A DNA stretch of 59,643 bases from Neobacillus rhizosphaerae. GTDB lineage: Bacteria > Bacillota > Bacilli > Bacillales > Cytobacillaceae. The stretch lies in the NCBI RefSeq assembly GCF_937468385.1, contig NZ_CALBWS010000035.1, positions 1 through 59,643 on the forward strand. Direction: 5' to 3'. Positions 1-8,547 of the stretch are shown here, piece after piece. Position 1 is the stretch's first letter; the number at the start of each line of letters is the position of its first letter. A program made the position numbers and the translations under genes. The notes beneath the pieces were generated by a model, which saw only the letters and a list, made by a program, of their open reading frames with translations, searched no databases and was not told the DNA's origin.

Positions 1-157
1 CACTAGACGAAAGATGTGAAGTCTAGCTCTGCTCTCACCGCCTTTATTAGGTGACTACGGCTTGTTCTCTAAATTTATTTCCATGGTTGGGTTGGGAGTT
101 GAGGCTCATGATAGTTTTTTTCCCCAAAGTTTTCTAATCCTCCTGGCAAATAAAACC
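1..157. other. Left-edge segment without a recognised gene
   Basis: No recognisable gene. CTAGAC near position 4 can pair with GTCTAG near 21, which could be the tail of a terminator for something beyond the edge. A 20-codon minus-strand frame (109 to 47) has only a weak, distant GGGG upstream and was not called. Confidence 0.3.
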
Positions 158-391
158 TTAATCTTCATCTTTAATATCTTTATCTTCAGGAATTGGTTCA
201 TTCGCCAATTCTTCCACTAAGTTTTTATATTTCTTAAGCTGTTCAAAATGTGTCTTGAATTGATCCTTGTAGATCAAAACTTCACCTTCACTGTCACGTA
301 AAACTCGTATTTTTCCTTGTAAAATTAAACTCTCCACGTATGGTACAGATACCGATAAATAATCTGCCGTTTCCTCTACTGTTAAATACAC
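158..391 (-). CDS. Excisionase/MerR-type helix-turn-helix DNA-binding protein, 77 aa
   Basis: A small DNA-binding protein. The N-terminal 50 residues (MYLTVEETADYLSVSVPYVE, then an ILQGKI strand and a YKDQF helix) have the layout of the excisionase-family winged HTH (helix_turn_helix_17), which starts with a LTVEEAAxYLxVS helix. The C-terminus is a charged acidic tail (EELANEPIPEDKDIKDED). The start is GTG at 391, preceded by GGAGTGATG. No integrase or att site is visible nearby, so a role in excision is not supported; many such proteins are stand-alone regulators in Bacillaceae. The function is unknown. Confidence 0.7.
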   Translation of the reverse strand: MYLTVEETADYLSVSVPYVESLILQGKIRVLRDSEGEVLIYKDQFKTHFEQLKKYKNLVEELANEPIPEDKDIKDED

Positions 392-481
392 TTATTTCAT
401 CACTCCTACTACTATCTTTTTAGAGCCTATTATAGCTAATTTTATCAGGGTTATGTTTTATCTTAAGGCTCTTTTTTCATA

Positions 482-590
482 GATTGTTACTTTTATTGAA
501 CTTTAAGGACGATCTGACAATTACCCTTCAATCCGCTGATAAAAGTAACATATTCGCTGATATATCCTTTAAATTCGTTGATAAGCTGAA
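482..590 (-). repeat. Interspersed repeat, copy A (three ATCARCG units, 21-bp period)
   Basis: Read on the minus strand, this segment begins TTCAGCTTATCAACGA, carries ATCARCG three times at 21-bp spacing (plus-strand CGYTGAT at 534, 555 and 576) and ends with GTCAGATCGTCC, 18 bp and AACAATCT. The same left end, repeat and right end occur at 37643-37838 with seven units. It fills the gap between the HTH gene and the S58 peptidase gene. The plus-strand reading frame through it looks accidental. Confidence 0.75.
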
Positions 591-658
591 TATAGTAAGA
601 CCTTTTAGAGAAAAATTGTGGAATTCTGCTTTCTCTTTTATTGTAAAGTACAGTGTTT

Positions 659-1687
659 CTATTCCTCTTTCAAAAAGTTAAGATGATTTACAACTCGTCC
701 TGCTCTGCCCTTTGTGGTGCCTGCTTGTGAAAGTGAATTTAAGATTGCTTCTTCAACCGCCTCTGCTGCCGCGGTAAAAAGTTGGTTCATAACCAGAGAA
801 TCTTCTCGAATCTGTATCCGCGTTTCCGTCAATTCCTCAGCAAAGTGGGAAATTTTCTCTGCGGTTGAAAATGCTATGACAATATCACCGCTGCCATGGC
901 TAAAATGACTGCCTACTCTGCCAAGTCCAATTCCGCAGCGTTTCGCAACCCGCTGCAACTGACGGTCACTTAACGGGGCGTTAGTTGCCAGCACGATAAT
1001 AATCGAACCATCGGCAGTTTCGGAAAATCCGTTCTTACCATCATATTGAAAAGCCCGAAATTCCTCTATTTTACCAAAATTACTAAGAACTAAACAGCCA
1101 ACGGTGAAATCTTCAACAACCCGTGATGAAGAACCAATTCCACCCTTATAACCAAAGCAAATCATTCCCTTACCGGCACCAACAGCCCCTTCCCTTGCTT
1201 GATGACCGGAAGCCTTCATAATTGCCTCTTTCGCGTGTTCCGGTTTAACTGGGAACAGTCGAATTGAATTTAAATAGCTGTCGTTGCATTCCCCAACAAC
1301 AATATTGATGGTCCCAGTGGTATCGCCGATTTCTGGATTTTCCCCAAGCATGTACTCAAGTGTCCCTTGGGTCACAGCAGGCACTGCAAATGTATTCGTC
1401 AACATAATCGGAGATTCGAGCACACCTAATTCATTTAGCTGCACAAGGCCGGTCGTCTTCCCAAATCCGTTAATGACATGACTCGCTGCAGTTACTTTTT
1501 CATTAAACAAATTCCCTCCATGTGGCAAAATCGCCGTTACACCTGTACAGGCATAATCATTACCAAATTCATCTAGAGGTAAATCCAGTGTCACATGACC
1601 AACCTTAACACCCTCGACGTCTGTAATACAGTTTTTCACACCCGTTGGCAGCTTGCCAACAGTGATTCCTTTTTCTCTAGCTTTCAT
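659..1687 (-). CDS. P1 family aminopeptidase (DmpA/S58 family), 342 aa
   Basis: An N-terminal-nucleophile peptidase of the DmpA/L-aminopeptidase-D-esterase type (MEROPS S58). The family cleaves itself before a serine that becomes the N-terminal nucleophile; the matching stretch here is GGIGSSSR at residues 182-189. Other family features are the N-terminal GVKVGH segment, the GECNDSYLN loop and the C-terminal GSGDIVIAFST strand. The length is normal for the family. Its ATG overlaps the stop of the upstream M19 dipeptidase as ATGA, so the two are translationally coupled. The pair suggests intracellular processing of short, possibly D-residue-containing or beta-linked, peptides. The substrate cannot be told from sequence. 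Confidence 0.88.
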   Translation of the reverse strand: MKAREKGITVGKLPTGVKNCITDVEGVKVGHVTLDLPLDEFGNDYACTGVTAILPHGGNLFNEKVTAASHVINGFGKTTGLVQLNELGVLESPIMLTNTFAVPAVTQGTLEYMLGENPEIGDTTGTINIVVGECNDSYLNSIRLFPVKPEHAKEAIMKASGHQAREGAVGAGKGMICFGYKGGIGSSSRVVEDFTVGCLVLSNFGKIEEFRAFQYDGKNGFSETADGSIIIVLATNAPLSDRQLQRVAKRCGIGLGRVGSHFSHGSGDIVIAFSTAEKISHFAEELTETRIQIREDSLVMNQLFTAAAEAVEEAILNSLSQAGTTKGRAGRVVNHLNFLKEE

Positions 1688-2619
1688 CTTCCTAGCCCCG
1701 GCCGATGGTCTAGGAAGTTTTGATTGGCAAAACCCCTTACCTCTTCTTCTTTAAAGTGTTTTAACAGTTCATTTATGAGATTTTGACTCTTAGATGCATC
1801 TTCTAAATCCGTGATAAAGGTCGAAATTCCATCGAAGTCCGAACCTAAACCAATTTGCCTCACACCGCCTAATGAACAGAAATGATCGATATGCTTTACT
1901 AGATCAGGGATTGTCACCTCACCAGATTCTTTTACAAACGGAGGATGGTAAACAACATGAATCAAACCGCCCTGGTTAAACATCGCTACAGCTTGTTCAT
2001 CCGTTAAATTTCGCGGATGATTACAAAGCGCTCTTGCATTGGAATGACTGGCAATCGGATACTTGGCTAATTCAATAACCTCCCAAATCCCTTTGTCACT
2101 TAAATGCGACACATCTGTTAGGATTTGATGTTCGTTATTAAAGGCAACAATTTCTTTTCCAAACCGTGTCAGACCCCCGCCGCGTGGTTCCTCAGCCCCA
2201 TCTGCGGCTAGATTTGCATAATTCCAGGTCAGACCAACGGAGCGAACACCCAACTGATAAAGAATATGTAACTTTGTTAAATCATTGCCGATCGCATCCA
2301 CACCTTCAAGTGTTAGCAGCGCACCAATTTGTCCAAGCTTTAACTGATCAAAATCTGCCCACCCCTTCAAATGGACCATATCTGGATTTTTCCCAAGCAC
2401 TTCCTTATAAAAATAATCGATTTGTTCGAGGGCAACCTGAAATTTCTGATCGCCCTTAATTTCTGGTTCAATAAAAATGGCAAAACATTGTACCTTGACT
2501 TGCCCAAGCTGTAATCTTGTTTTATTCGTCTGGAGTTCTGGCGCATCCGCAAATCGTAAAGCACCTTTAGCTTCTTGAAGTTTCATCAATCCATCACAAT
2601 GTAAGTCAATTATATTCAT
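1684..2619 (-). CDS. Membrane dipeptidase (renal dipeptidase, M19 family), 311 aa
   Basis: A zinc dipeptidase of the M19/amidohydrolase superfamily. Visible metal-site motifs are DLHCD (His7, Asp9), the bridging Glu in LLTLEGVDAIG, His in DVSHLSD, His in ASHSNARAL, and the late GSDFDG aspartate. Bacterial relatives hydrolyse dipeptides, often with a C-terminal D-residue. The start is ATG with GGAGAAGG upstream. There is no signal peptide, so it is probably cytosolic. It is first in a two-gene operon; its TGA stop overlaps the ATG of the S58 peptidase. Confidence 0.93.
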   Translation of the reverse strand: MNIIDLHCDGLMKLQEAKGALRFADAPELQTNKTRLQLGQVKVQCFAIFIEPEIKGDQKFQVALEQIDYFYKEVLGKNPDMVHLKGWADFDQLKLGQIGALLTLEGVDAIGNDLTKLHILYQLGVRSVGLTWNYANLAADGAEEPRGGGLTRFGKEIVAFNNEHQILTDVSHLSDKGIWEVIELAKYPIASHSNARALCNHPRNLTDEQAVAMFNQGGLIHVVYHPPFVKESGEVTIPDLVKHIDHFCSLGGVRQIGLGSDFDGISTFITDLEDASKSQNLINELLKHFKEEEVRGFANQNFLDHRPGLGR

Positions 2620-2657
2620 TTAGAGCCTTCTCCTTTTTTTAAAAAGTTTAACACAAT

Positions 2658-2690
2658 AAAAAGAGCTAGGTGCATCATTTACCTAGCCCA
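2658..2690 (-). terminator. Intrinsic terminator after the SRPBCC gene
   Basis: On the minus strand GCTAGGT pairs with ACCTAGC and is followed by TCTTTTTATT. It separates the SRPBCC gene from the downstream peptidase operon. Confidence 0.8.
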
Positions 2691-2722
2691 AGAAGTAATT
2701 AATTTTTTCATAAAAATATGAG

Positions 2723-3178
2723 TTAGTTTTGTTCCGCTATCTTTTTTACCTTCGGCAGCACCTTGTCCCAAATCTCAGCACTTGCATTTCTATATTTCTC
2801 ACCATCGGTCATCACTGAGAAATCCCCTTGTAAAATATGAAGGGACGTTTTACCATTTTCCTCTGACAACTCAAAAGTAATACCGTCTTCATCAGTCACT
2901 AGCGCTTTTTCCTCACTTCGAACATCAAAGACGGTAAAGCGCAGTAATTTGTTCTGCTCAACAGCCGTTACATTCCCTTCGACAATGACCATGCCGTCTT
3001 GGCCCTTCCAAAGAACCGGACTGCTAAGTTCCCATGTTGATTCGATATGGAACTCTGGGCCACCACTTGAAAACTCAAGCGCCCATTGATTTGTATGTTC
3101 CGTCTTTGTCAAAGCAGCCCACACTTGTCCCACCGGAGCATTGATTTCAATCGTTTTATCGACAAAAAGCTTTCCCAT
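2723..3178 (-). CDS. SRPBCC/AHSA1-domain protein, about 151 aa
   Basis: A START/Bet v 1-like (AHSA1, SRPBCC) protein. It shows the typical opening (VDKTIEINAPVGQVWAALT), the WEL...VLWKGQDG segment and the C-terminal helix with an invariant tryptophan (AEIWDKVLPKVKKIAEQ). I chose ATG at 3178 (MGKLFVDKTI); the longer frame adds 14 residues outside the fold and lacks a ribosome binding site. These proteins bind hydrophobic ligands or assist folding; no ligand can be assigned. It is monocistronic, with its own terminator. Confidence 0.85.
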   Translation of the reverse strand: MGKLFVDKTIEINAPVGQVWAALTKTEHTNQWALEFSSGGPEFHIESTWELSSPVLWKGQDGMVIVEGNVTAVEQNKLLRFTVFDVRSEEKALVTDEDGITFELSEENGKTSLHILQGDFSVMTDGEKYRNASAEIWDKVLPKVKKIAEQN

Positions 3179-3382
3179 TCGAATCACCCATTTCAATCTG
3201 ATTTTTAAAGTTAATTCCATTATATCTCAAAGAATATATCTAGAAAAATTTCATTAAGAAAACTGACCGACTAGCGAAGACAGAACGTAGTTTTAATGAA
3301 AAGATTCATCCACAATGGAAATACGAACGAAGTCTTCCGTGGAGCACTATTCGTTCATATTTATGAATATAAATTTTGGTTA

Positions 3383-3415
3383 AAAAAATTTCCCTCACCA
3401 TAATGGCGAAGGGAT
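3383..3415 (-). terminator. Intrinsic terminator after the NCS2 permease gene
   Basis: On the minus strand TCCCTTCGCCA pairs imperfectly with TGGTGAGGGA around a TTA loop, followed by a run of seven T. Confidence 0.75.
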
Positions 3416-3424
3416 CTTTACCTA

Positions 3425-4738
3425 TTAATTTATACCTACTGCATCCTTCTTTTCTCGAAAAATCACATGTTCGAGCAATAGACATAAAATCAGCCCTACG
3501 AGCAAGCCATTGGAAACGATGTTCCGCAGCCACGGTGCGACACTTCCAAAGCTTTCAGGAGGCAAGAACATCATGCCGATTCCTACCATAAGAGAAAGGC
3601 CGATGACTAATAGATTTCGTGCGGACGGCTCCTGCCCCATAAGATCGCGAATACCAAAACCCATCATTTGTGAAAAAGGAATAAATAAAGAGGCGTAAGC
3701 AACTTCTAATGGCAGGGTCGATAAAAATCCACCGATATACGGGAAAAACCCGGCGGCCATAATCAATACTGCCCCGATAATCAGCGGGCGCATCCTTTTT
3801 ATTCCCGTTGTGCTAATAAATCCAGCCGAAACCGATAAAGGCACAACTCCAACAACGGAAAAGATTCCAGAAACAAATAAGTTAACCCCATTGCCGAAAA
3901 TCCCCTTTTGATACTGTTTAGGCTTCACTTCTTTTTCTAAGGCAATCCCCACGACTAAAATGCTGGCAATCACATTTGAAATCAGCACAACAGAAGTAAT
4001 AATCGACGTCAGGACAATCCCTAAATCAAATTGAGGCATCCCCCAGTCAAGTAGCTTTGGTAATGCGAACCAACTGGACGGCTCATATACTTTACCCTGA
4101 TGAATCAATCCAAATAAATGAAACAACATCCAACCGACAACAATCCCAATTAGTGGCCCCATGCTTTTTAAAATACCGCTTGCTTTGAGGGAAATCGTTA
4201 AAATAATTATAATTTCAATGAAACAAATAAAGGCAATTTTCCCACTTAACTGGCCTGTTGCGGTTATTCCGAGGATACTTTTAAAAAAAGAACCGCTCAA
4301 CTGACTAACGAGTAAGATTAAATATACGCCAGTCACAATTGGTGTAAATAAATTGCGCACCTTTTCAATGATCGGTAAAAATCCTAAGACGGCTAAGAAT
4401 ATCCCGGCAATGATCAGGCCCATTTCTAATTGCTGTAGCAAAGGACCCTGATCTCCCGGAGCACTCATCGTTCCAAGCAGGATAAAGATGGCCCACCACA
4501 TACCTGCTGCTCCTTCGACGACAGGCAGACGGTGGCCAAAGAAAATTTGAATCAATGTGGCCGCACCGCTGACAAATAGCATTCTTTCCATAAAGGTTGA
4601 AATGTCAGCAGGTGACATATGGAAGGCAGCACCTACCACTACAGGAACGGCAATAATGTTTATCAACATAAAGACAGCCCACTGAACGCCCTGGACTCCT
4701 GCTAGAAAGCCGCCCTCTTTTTTTGTGAAATCAACCAT
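3425..4738 (-). CDS. NCS2-family nucleobase (purine/pyrimidine) permease, 437 aa
   Basis: A polytopic membrane protein of about 12-14 segments from the nucleobase:cation symporter-2/NAT family, resembling B. subtilis YwdJ. The family marks seen are the TM3-like GVVP..VSAGF segment with QMMGFGIRDLMGQEPSARNL after it, and an early VEGAAGMWWAIF helix. It probably takes up xanthine, uracil or a related base by proton symport. No purine riboswitch motif was seen in the short leader; a sigma-A promoter lies at 4796-4823. The gene is monocistronic, with its own terminator. Family confidence is high, substrate confidence low. Confidence 0.88.
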   Translation of the reverse strand: MVDFTKKEGGFLAGVQGVQWAVFMLINIIAVPVVVGAAFHMSPADISTFMERMLFVSGAATLIQIFFGHRLPVVEGAAGMWWAIFILLGTMSAPGDQGPLLQQLEMGLIIAGIFLAVLGFLPIIEKVRNLFTPIVTGVYLILLVSQLSGSFFKSILGITATGQLSGKIAFICFIEIIIILTISLKASGILKSMGPLIGIVVGWMLFHLFGLIHQGKVYEPSSWFALPKLLDWGMPQFDLGIVLTSIITSVVLISNVIASILVVGIALEKEVKPKQYQKGIFGNGVNLFVSGIFSVVGVVPLSVSAGFISTTGIKRMRPLIIGAVLIMAAGFFPYIGGFLSTLPLEVAYASLFIPFSQMMGFGIRDLMGQEPSARNLLVIGLSLMVGIGMMFLPPESFGSVAPWLRNIVSNGLLVGLILCLLLEHVIFREKKDAVGIN

Positions 4739-4795
4739 ATTTTGAAACCCCTTCTTTCTCTATAAAGCAAAAGATTCTTGTTTTTCCAACTTTCT

Positions 4796-4823
4796 ATTAT
4801 AATACCTATCAAGAAAATGTCCA
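4796..4823 (-). promoter_or_regulatory. Sigma-A promoter for the NCS2 permease
   Basis: On the minus strand TGGACA (4823-4818), a 16-bp spacer and a consensus TATAAT (4801-4796) stand about 60 bp before the permease start. Confidence 0.65.
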
Positions 4824-4834
4824 TTCAATGAGGC

Positions 4835-4993
4835 GAGTACTTGTTGGAAAAGCTTGCCTACAACTACAGGAACAGCCACTTCGGCTGGAAAAAAGTTACA
4901 GCGATAACAGCCCCATTGGAGGATATGTCTTTCGAAAATCGAAAAAAAACCGTTGAGTTTTTTGAACGTTGTATTCGATTGAAGTTATTGTAG
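4835..4993 (+). pseudogene. Coding-like remnant, unidentified
   Basis: A 52-codon open stretch after a TGA at 4829 reads EYLLEKLAYNYRNSHFGWKK and ends ...ENRKKTVEFFERCIRLKLL, then TAG. The residue mix looks like real protein, but there is no start codon or ribosome binding site and I cannot name the family. It most likely is the tail of a deleted gene in the gap between divergent genes. The rest of 4739-5132 holds only the NCS2 promoter. Confidence 0.3.
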
Positions 4994-5132
4994 CGGATTA
5001 CAGGGCAATTGGCGAGGAATTTTTCCATTTAACTTTCTTTTCAAAGTATTATTACTAAGACAAACTGAATTGACTAAAGCTAACAAAAGGCATAAAATCT
5101 TCCATGAGAAAAAAATCATTGAGGTGTTTATT

Positions 5133-5951
5133 TTGTTACGTTTAGTCTTTCAAATCATTGTCACTGGAGCTTGTGCATTACTTTTCGGCTTTGCCTTTAA
5201 TACCTTTCTAATCCCACATAAATTGGCTTCGGGCGGAGTAACTGGGATTGCCTTCTTTATTCATCATTTTATCCATATCAATACAGGCTGGATTATTCTC
5301 GTCATTAATATTCCCTTATTTGTTTTAGGTCTTAAATACTTGGGAAAAAGATTTATCTTGTTAACCATTTATGCTGTAGTTGTTTTATCGCTAAGTATGA
5401 AGTTTATCCCGGTTCATCCCATCAGTCATGATATTCTTCTATCCTCTATCATTGGCGGTGCCTTGTATGGGATAGCTGTTGGCATTTTGATTCGGTTTGG
5501 CGGTTCGACTGGCGGAACCGATATCATCAGTCTTACTCTTTCAAAGAAAAAGAATATGCAGGTTGGATTTTTAAATACTTGTATGAATCTTTTGGTGGTG
5601 GGTATTTCTGGTGTAATTTTCGGATGGAATATCACATTATATACGATTATTGCTATTTATGTTGCCGGCCGTGCAGTTGATATGGTGTATACCACTCAGA
5701 ACAAATTAACCTTAACGATAGTGACGGAAAAGTATGAAGAACTTTGTGAAGCTTTAATCCACCTGCATGTCCGTGGAGTTACGGTCACGGATGCAGAAGG
5801 GGCATATACCCACAAACCTAAAAAGGTATTAACAACTGTCATCACGAAATTTGAACTTAATGAAACAAAGCATACCATTAGGGGGATTGATCCGAATGCT
5901 TTTGTCAACATCACCCAAACGTTAGAAGTAATGGGACGCTTCCGAAAATAA
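5133..5951 (+). CDS. YitT family membrane protein (DUF161 + DUF2179), about 272 aa
   Basis: An integral membrane protein of the YitT/YqfU/YpjC family. It has five or six N-terminal hydrophobic segments, the conserved ASGGVTGIAFF and GGSTGGTDIISL motifs, and a C-terminal cytosolic DUF2179 domain (LTIVTEKYEELCEALIHLHV...VITKFEL). I chose TTG at 5133, which has GAGGTG six bases upstream; an in-frame TTG at 5070 would add 21 polar residues but has no ribosome binding site. The family function is unsettled, and nothing here adds to it. Monocistronic. Confidence 0.87.
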   Translation: MLRLVFQIIVTGACALLFGFAFNTFLIPHKLASGGVTGIAFFIHHFIHINTGWIILVINIPLFVLGLKYLGKRFILLTIYAVVVLSLSMKFIPVHPISHDILLSSIIGGALYGIAVGILIRFGGSTGGTDIISLTLSKKKNMQVGFLNTCMNLLVVGISGVIFGWNITLYTIIAIYVAGRAVDMVYTTQNKLTLTIVTEKYEELCEALIHLHVRGVTVTDAEGAYTHKPKKVLTTVITKFELNETKHTIRGIDPNAFVNITQTLEVMGRFRK

Positions 5952-6091
5952 TTATTGCGTGGAAATCCCAATTAGCATTGAAAGTTAAAAAAATACGCCT
6001 CAAGTCGTAGCGAAAAATAAATCCCCGGTACATAGAGGAATGCGAGAGGAATTCTTATCCTATATATAGAAGGATTAAGGAAGCAAAGGGG

Positions 6092-6970
6092 ATGGAAAAA
6101 TTGAAAAGAATTTTGATACTTTTATTGGTGATTACCGGCTTATATATTGTGTTTAATCAGTCCGTTCATTTTAATGTATTTAGCGACAATAGCAACAAAA
6201 ACGGGCATGCTGCTATTTCAAATGGTATCAGCATGATTAATATTGATATTTCGAGTGGAAGTACAACGATAATTCCCGAAGATCGGAAAGATTTGAAAGC
6301 TGTTTATACTGGAAAACGAAAGCTAACGGTTAAGGAGAATGGAGATACAGTAGAGGTTACGCTAAAAAGCAAGGGGTTTAATTGGTTCGACTGGGGCTCC
6401 TTCTCCGATAAGAGTAAGCTGAAGATCTACATTCCTAAAAATTATGACCGCAGCATGTCCATCGATTTAGGCTCAGGGAATTTGGATTTTTCCGGGGAGT
6501 CAAAAAACAAGCCGGTAAACTTAGATGAATTAACGGTAAATATCGGATCTGGCAACATGAATCTCAAAAACCTGAATGTGAAGCAGTTTGGGCATGATGG
6601 CGGATCAGGAAATGTGGAAATTGATTCATTAAAATCGAAAACAGGCTCTATTAATATTGCCTCTGGCAACCTTGATATCAAGCATTATATTGGGGCAATA
6701 AGAGCGGATGTATCATCCGGCAGGCTGAATATTCAACTAGATAAGTTAATCGATTCCATACAAATGGATGTAAGCTCTGGCAACGTTGGACTTGACTTAC
6801 CTAACAATGCTGATTTCACTTTAAACGGTGATGTAAGCAGCGGCAATATTTCATGCGACTTTCCATTAACAACGAAGGACCTGAACAAGAAATCCATCAA
6901 AGGTACACATGGCTCCGGTAAGTATAAAATTGAGCTAGATGTCTCTAGTGGAAACATCCGAATCTATTAA
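6092..6970 (+). CDS. DUF4097 beta-strand repeat protein, LiaG-like, 292 aa
   Basis: An N-terminal anchor (residues 5-23, KRILILLLVITGLYIVFN) is followed by a parallel beta-repeat domain in which the phrase SSGN/GSGN recurs about every 20 residues (DISSGS, DLGSGN, NIGSGN, DGGSGN, NIASGN, DVSSGN). This is the DUF4097 pattern of LiaG, encoded in the B. subtilis cell-envelope stress operon. No liaR/liaS-type genes lie beside it here. AAGGAAG sits eight bases before the ATG; a GGGG run abuts the ATG. It is probably membrane-anchored and extracytoplasmic; the role is unknown. Confidence 0.82.
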   Translation: MEKLKRILILLLVITGLYIVFNQSVHFNVFSDNSNKNGHAAISNGISMINIDISSGSTTIIPEDRKDLKAVYTGKRKLTVKENGDTVEVTLKSKGFNWFDWGSFSDKSKLKIYIPKNYDRSMSIDLGSGNLDFSGESKNKPVNLDELTVNIGSGNMNLKNLNVKQFGHDGGSGNVEIDSLKSKTGSINIASGNLDIKHYIGAIRADVSSGRLNIQLDKLIDSIQMDVSSGNVGLDLPNNADFTLNGDVSSGNISCDFPLTTKDLNKKSIKGTHGSGKYKIELDVSSGNIRIY

Positions 6971-7010
6971 AAAGAAAAGCGCTGGATTTCAGTGCTTTTC
7001 TTTTTATTTT
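6971..7010 (+). terminator. Intrinsic terminator after the DUF4097 gene
   Basis: AAAAGCGCTG pairs with CAGTGCTTTT around a short loop and is followed by CTTTTTATTTT. Confidence 0.88.
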
Positions 7011-7147
7011 AGAAGGAGAGTTGCTATGTATCAATCCCATTTCCACTAAAGAGAGTGGCGATAATTTTTCTATTTTTTTCTTGTTCATTTAGGTGTAAAA
7101 TGGAATTTATAATTTTAATAAGTTAAAAGGGTAAAGGAGTATCATCA

Positions 7148-8503
7148 TTGGAAGAAAAAGCTAACACATATTCAGAACAATCCCTTTTTAGTATCTCTTG
7201 GCCGCTCTTTATTGAACTGGCTCTTCATATGGGCATGGGCATTATTGCGACATTTATGTTAAGTCATTACTCGGATGCCGCCGCAGCAGGAGTAGGTGTT
7301 GCGAATCAGCTATTGAATATTTTTATCTTAGTTTTCACGGTAACCTCGATTGGAGCAACCGTCTTGATCAGTCAAAGTCTAGGAGCAGGACAACTGAAAA
7401 AGGGAAGGCAATTATCCCGCTCTGTATTCGGCTTGAATGTTTGGTTTGGAATTGCCGTATCCGTTACCGTTTTCCTCTTTGGAGAACAGCTTTTACGTTT
7501 ATTCGACATTCAAGGAAAAGTATTCGAATACGGTCTAACATTTGTCCGTATTTGCGGTATTTCCCTTTTTTTTGAATCGATTTCACTTGCGTTAAGTGCT
7601 GTCCTGCGCAGTCATGGGTACACGAAGGAATCAATGGTTGTGACAGTGGTTATGGACCTAATCAGTGTTGGCGGAAATATCATCGCCATTTCGGGGATTT
7701 TCGGCTTGCCGATTACAGGTGTAGCCGGAGTTTCGTGGGCAATTGTTATTGCACGTGCATATGCTGTATGTGCATTAATCTATTTGGTGTATACCAGACT
7801 TTCATTAAAGCTGACAATAAAAGATATTTTTAAGGCAAAAAAAGAGGATATCAAGGGATTGCTTTCCATCGGGATCCCATCCGCAGGCGAAAATCTTTCC
7901 TATCAATTATCTCAGCTCGTGATTACTAGTTTTGTAGTCTCGATGGGTACGGCTTCCCTTGCAGCACGTGTCTATATATTAAATATTAATATGCTTTGCT
8001 TTTTATTCACTTTGGCGATTGCTCAAGGAACGCAGCTGCTTGTAGCACGGTACATTGGCGGCAGACAGTTTCAACGGGCACTAAAGCGCGGGATTCGCAC
8101 CTTAAAAATTGCCATGATTGCATCGTCACTTACATCATTAGTTATCGCTTTGATTGGTTCGCCCATTTTGGAGACTTTTACAAAAGACCCTAGCATCATT
8201 ACCATTGGTCTGCCTGTATTATGGGCAATTGTCTTTGTTGAACCAGGCAGGGCTATGAATATCGTCTTGATGAGTTCACTCAAGTCTGCAGGTGATGTCC
8301 GGTTTCCTGTCATTATAGGAATGATATCGATGTGGGGGATTGCAGTTGCCCTTAGCTATCTGCTTGGGGTTCACTATGGGTTTGGACTATTAGGCATTTG
8401 GCTCGCCCAAGGGGCCGATGAATGGCTACGCGGCTGCTTCGCCTTAAGACGCTGGCTCATGAAGCCGTGGGAGCACTCAAGGAAAGTGCAGATACTCGCA
8501 TAA
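7148..8503 (+). CDS. MATE family multidrug efflux transporter, 451 aa
   Basis: A 12-segment MATE/MatE-family exporter (Na+ or H+ antiport of cationic drugs in characterised members), resembling B. subtilis YoeA. The repeat starts are visible as ISWPLFIELALHMGMGIIATFMLS and, in the second half, IGIPSAGENLSYQLSQLVITSFVVS. The start is TTG at 7148 with AAAGGAGT seven bases upstream. It converges on the GGDEF-EAL gene and shares a bidirectional terminator with it. Confidence 0.9.
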   Translation: MEEKANTYSEQSLFSISWPLFIELALHMGMGIIATFMLSHYSDAAAAGVGVANQLLNIFILVFTVTSIGATVLISQSLGAGQLKKGRQLSRSVFGLNVWFGIAVSVTVFLFGEQLLRLFDIQGKVFEYGLTFVRICGISLFFESISLALSAVLRSHGYTKESMVVTVVMDLISVGGNIIAISGIFGLPITGVAGVSWAIVIARAYAVCALIYLVYTRLSLKLTIKDIFKAKKEDIKGLLSIGIPSAGENLSYQLSQLVITSFVVSMGTASLAARVYILNINMLCFLFTLAIAQGTQLLVARYIGGRQFQRALKRGIRTLKIAMIASSLTSLVIALIGSPILETFTKDPSIITIGLPVLWAIVFVEPGRAMNIVLMSSLKSAGDVRFPVIIGMISMWGIAVALSYLLGVHYGFGLLGIWLAQGADEWLRGCFALRRWLMKPWEHSRKVQILA

Positions 8504-8510
8504 CACAGAT

Positions 8511-8547
8511 AAGTGGTATCCTGATTAAATCGGGATACCACTTTTTC
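8511..8547. terminator. Bidirectional terminator between the MATE and GGDEF-EAL genes
   Basis: AGTGGTATCCTGAT pairs over 14 bp (one G-T pair) with ATCGGGATACCACT around a TAA loop, with TTTTT on the plus side. The loop trinucleotide is part of the stop codon of the minus-strand gene, so the hairpin overlaps coding sequence. Confidence 0.9.

Noticed and set aside
158..391. Phage excisionase
   Set aside because: The fold matches, but there is no integrase, att repeat or other phage gene nearby, so only the DNA-binding family is called.
484..681. 65-aa plus-strand frame
   Set aside because: It crosses the phased repeat and the antisense end of the S58 gene; no ribosome binding site.
4739..4830. 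Purine riboswitch before the NCS2 permease
   Set aside because: No three-way junction or conserved loop bases; the distance from promoter to start is only about 60 bases.
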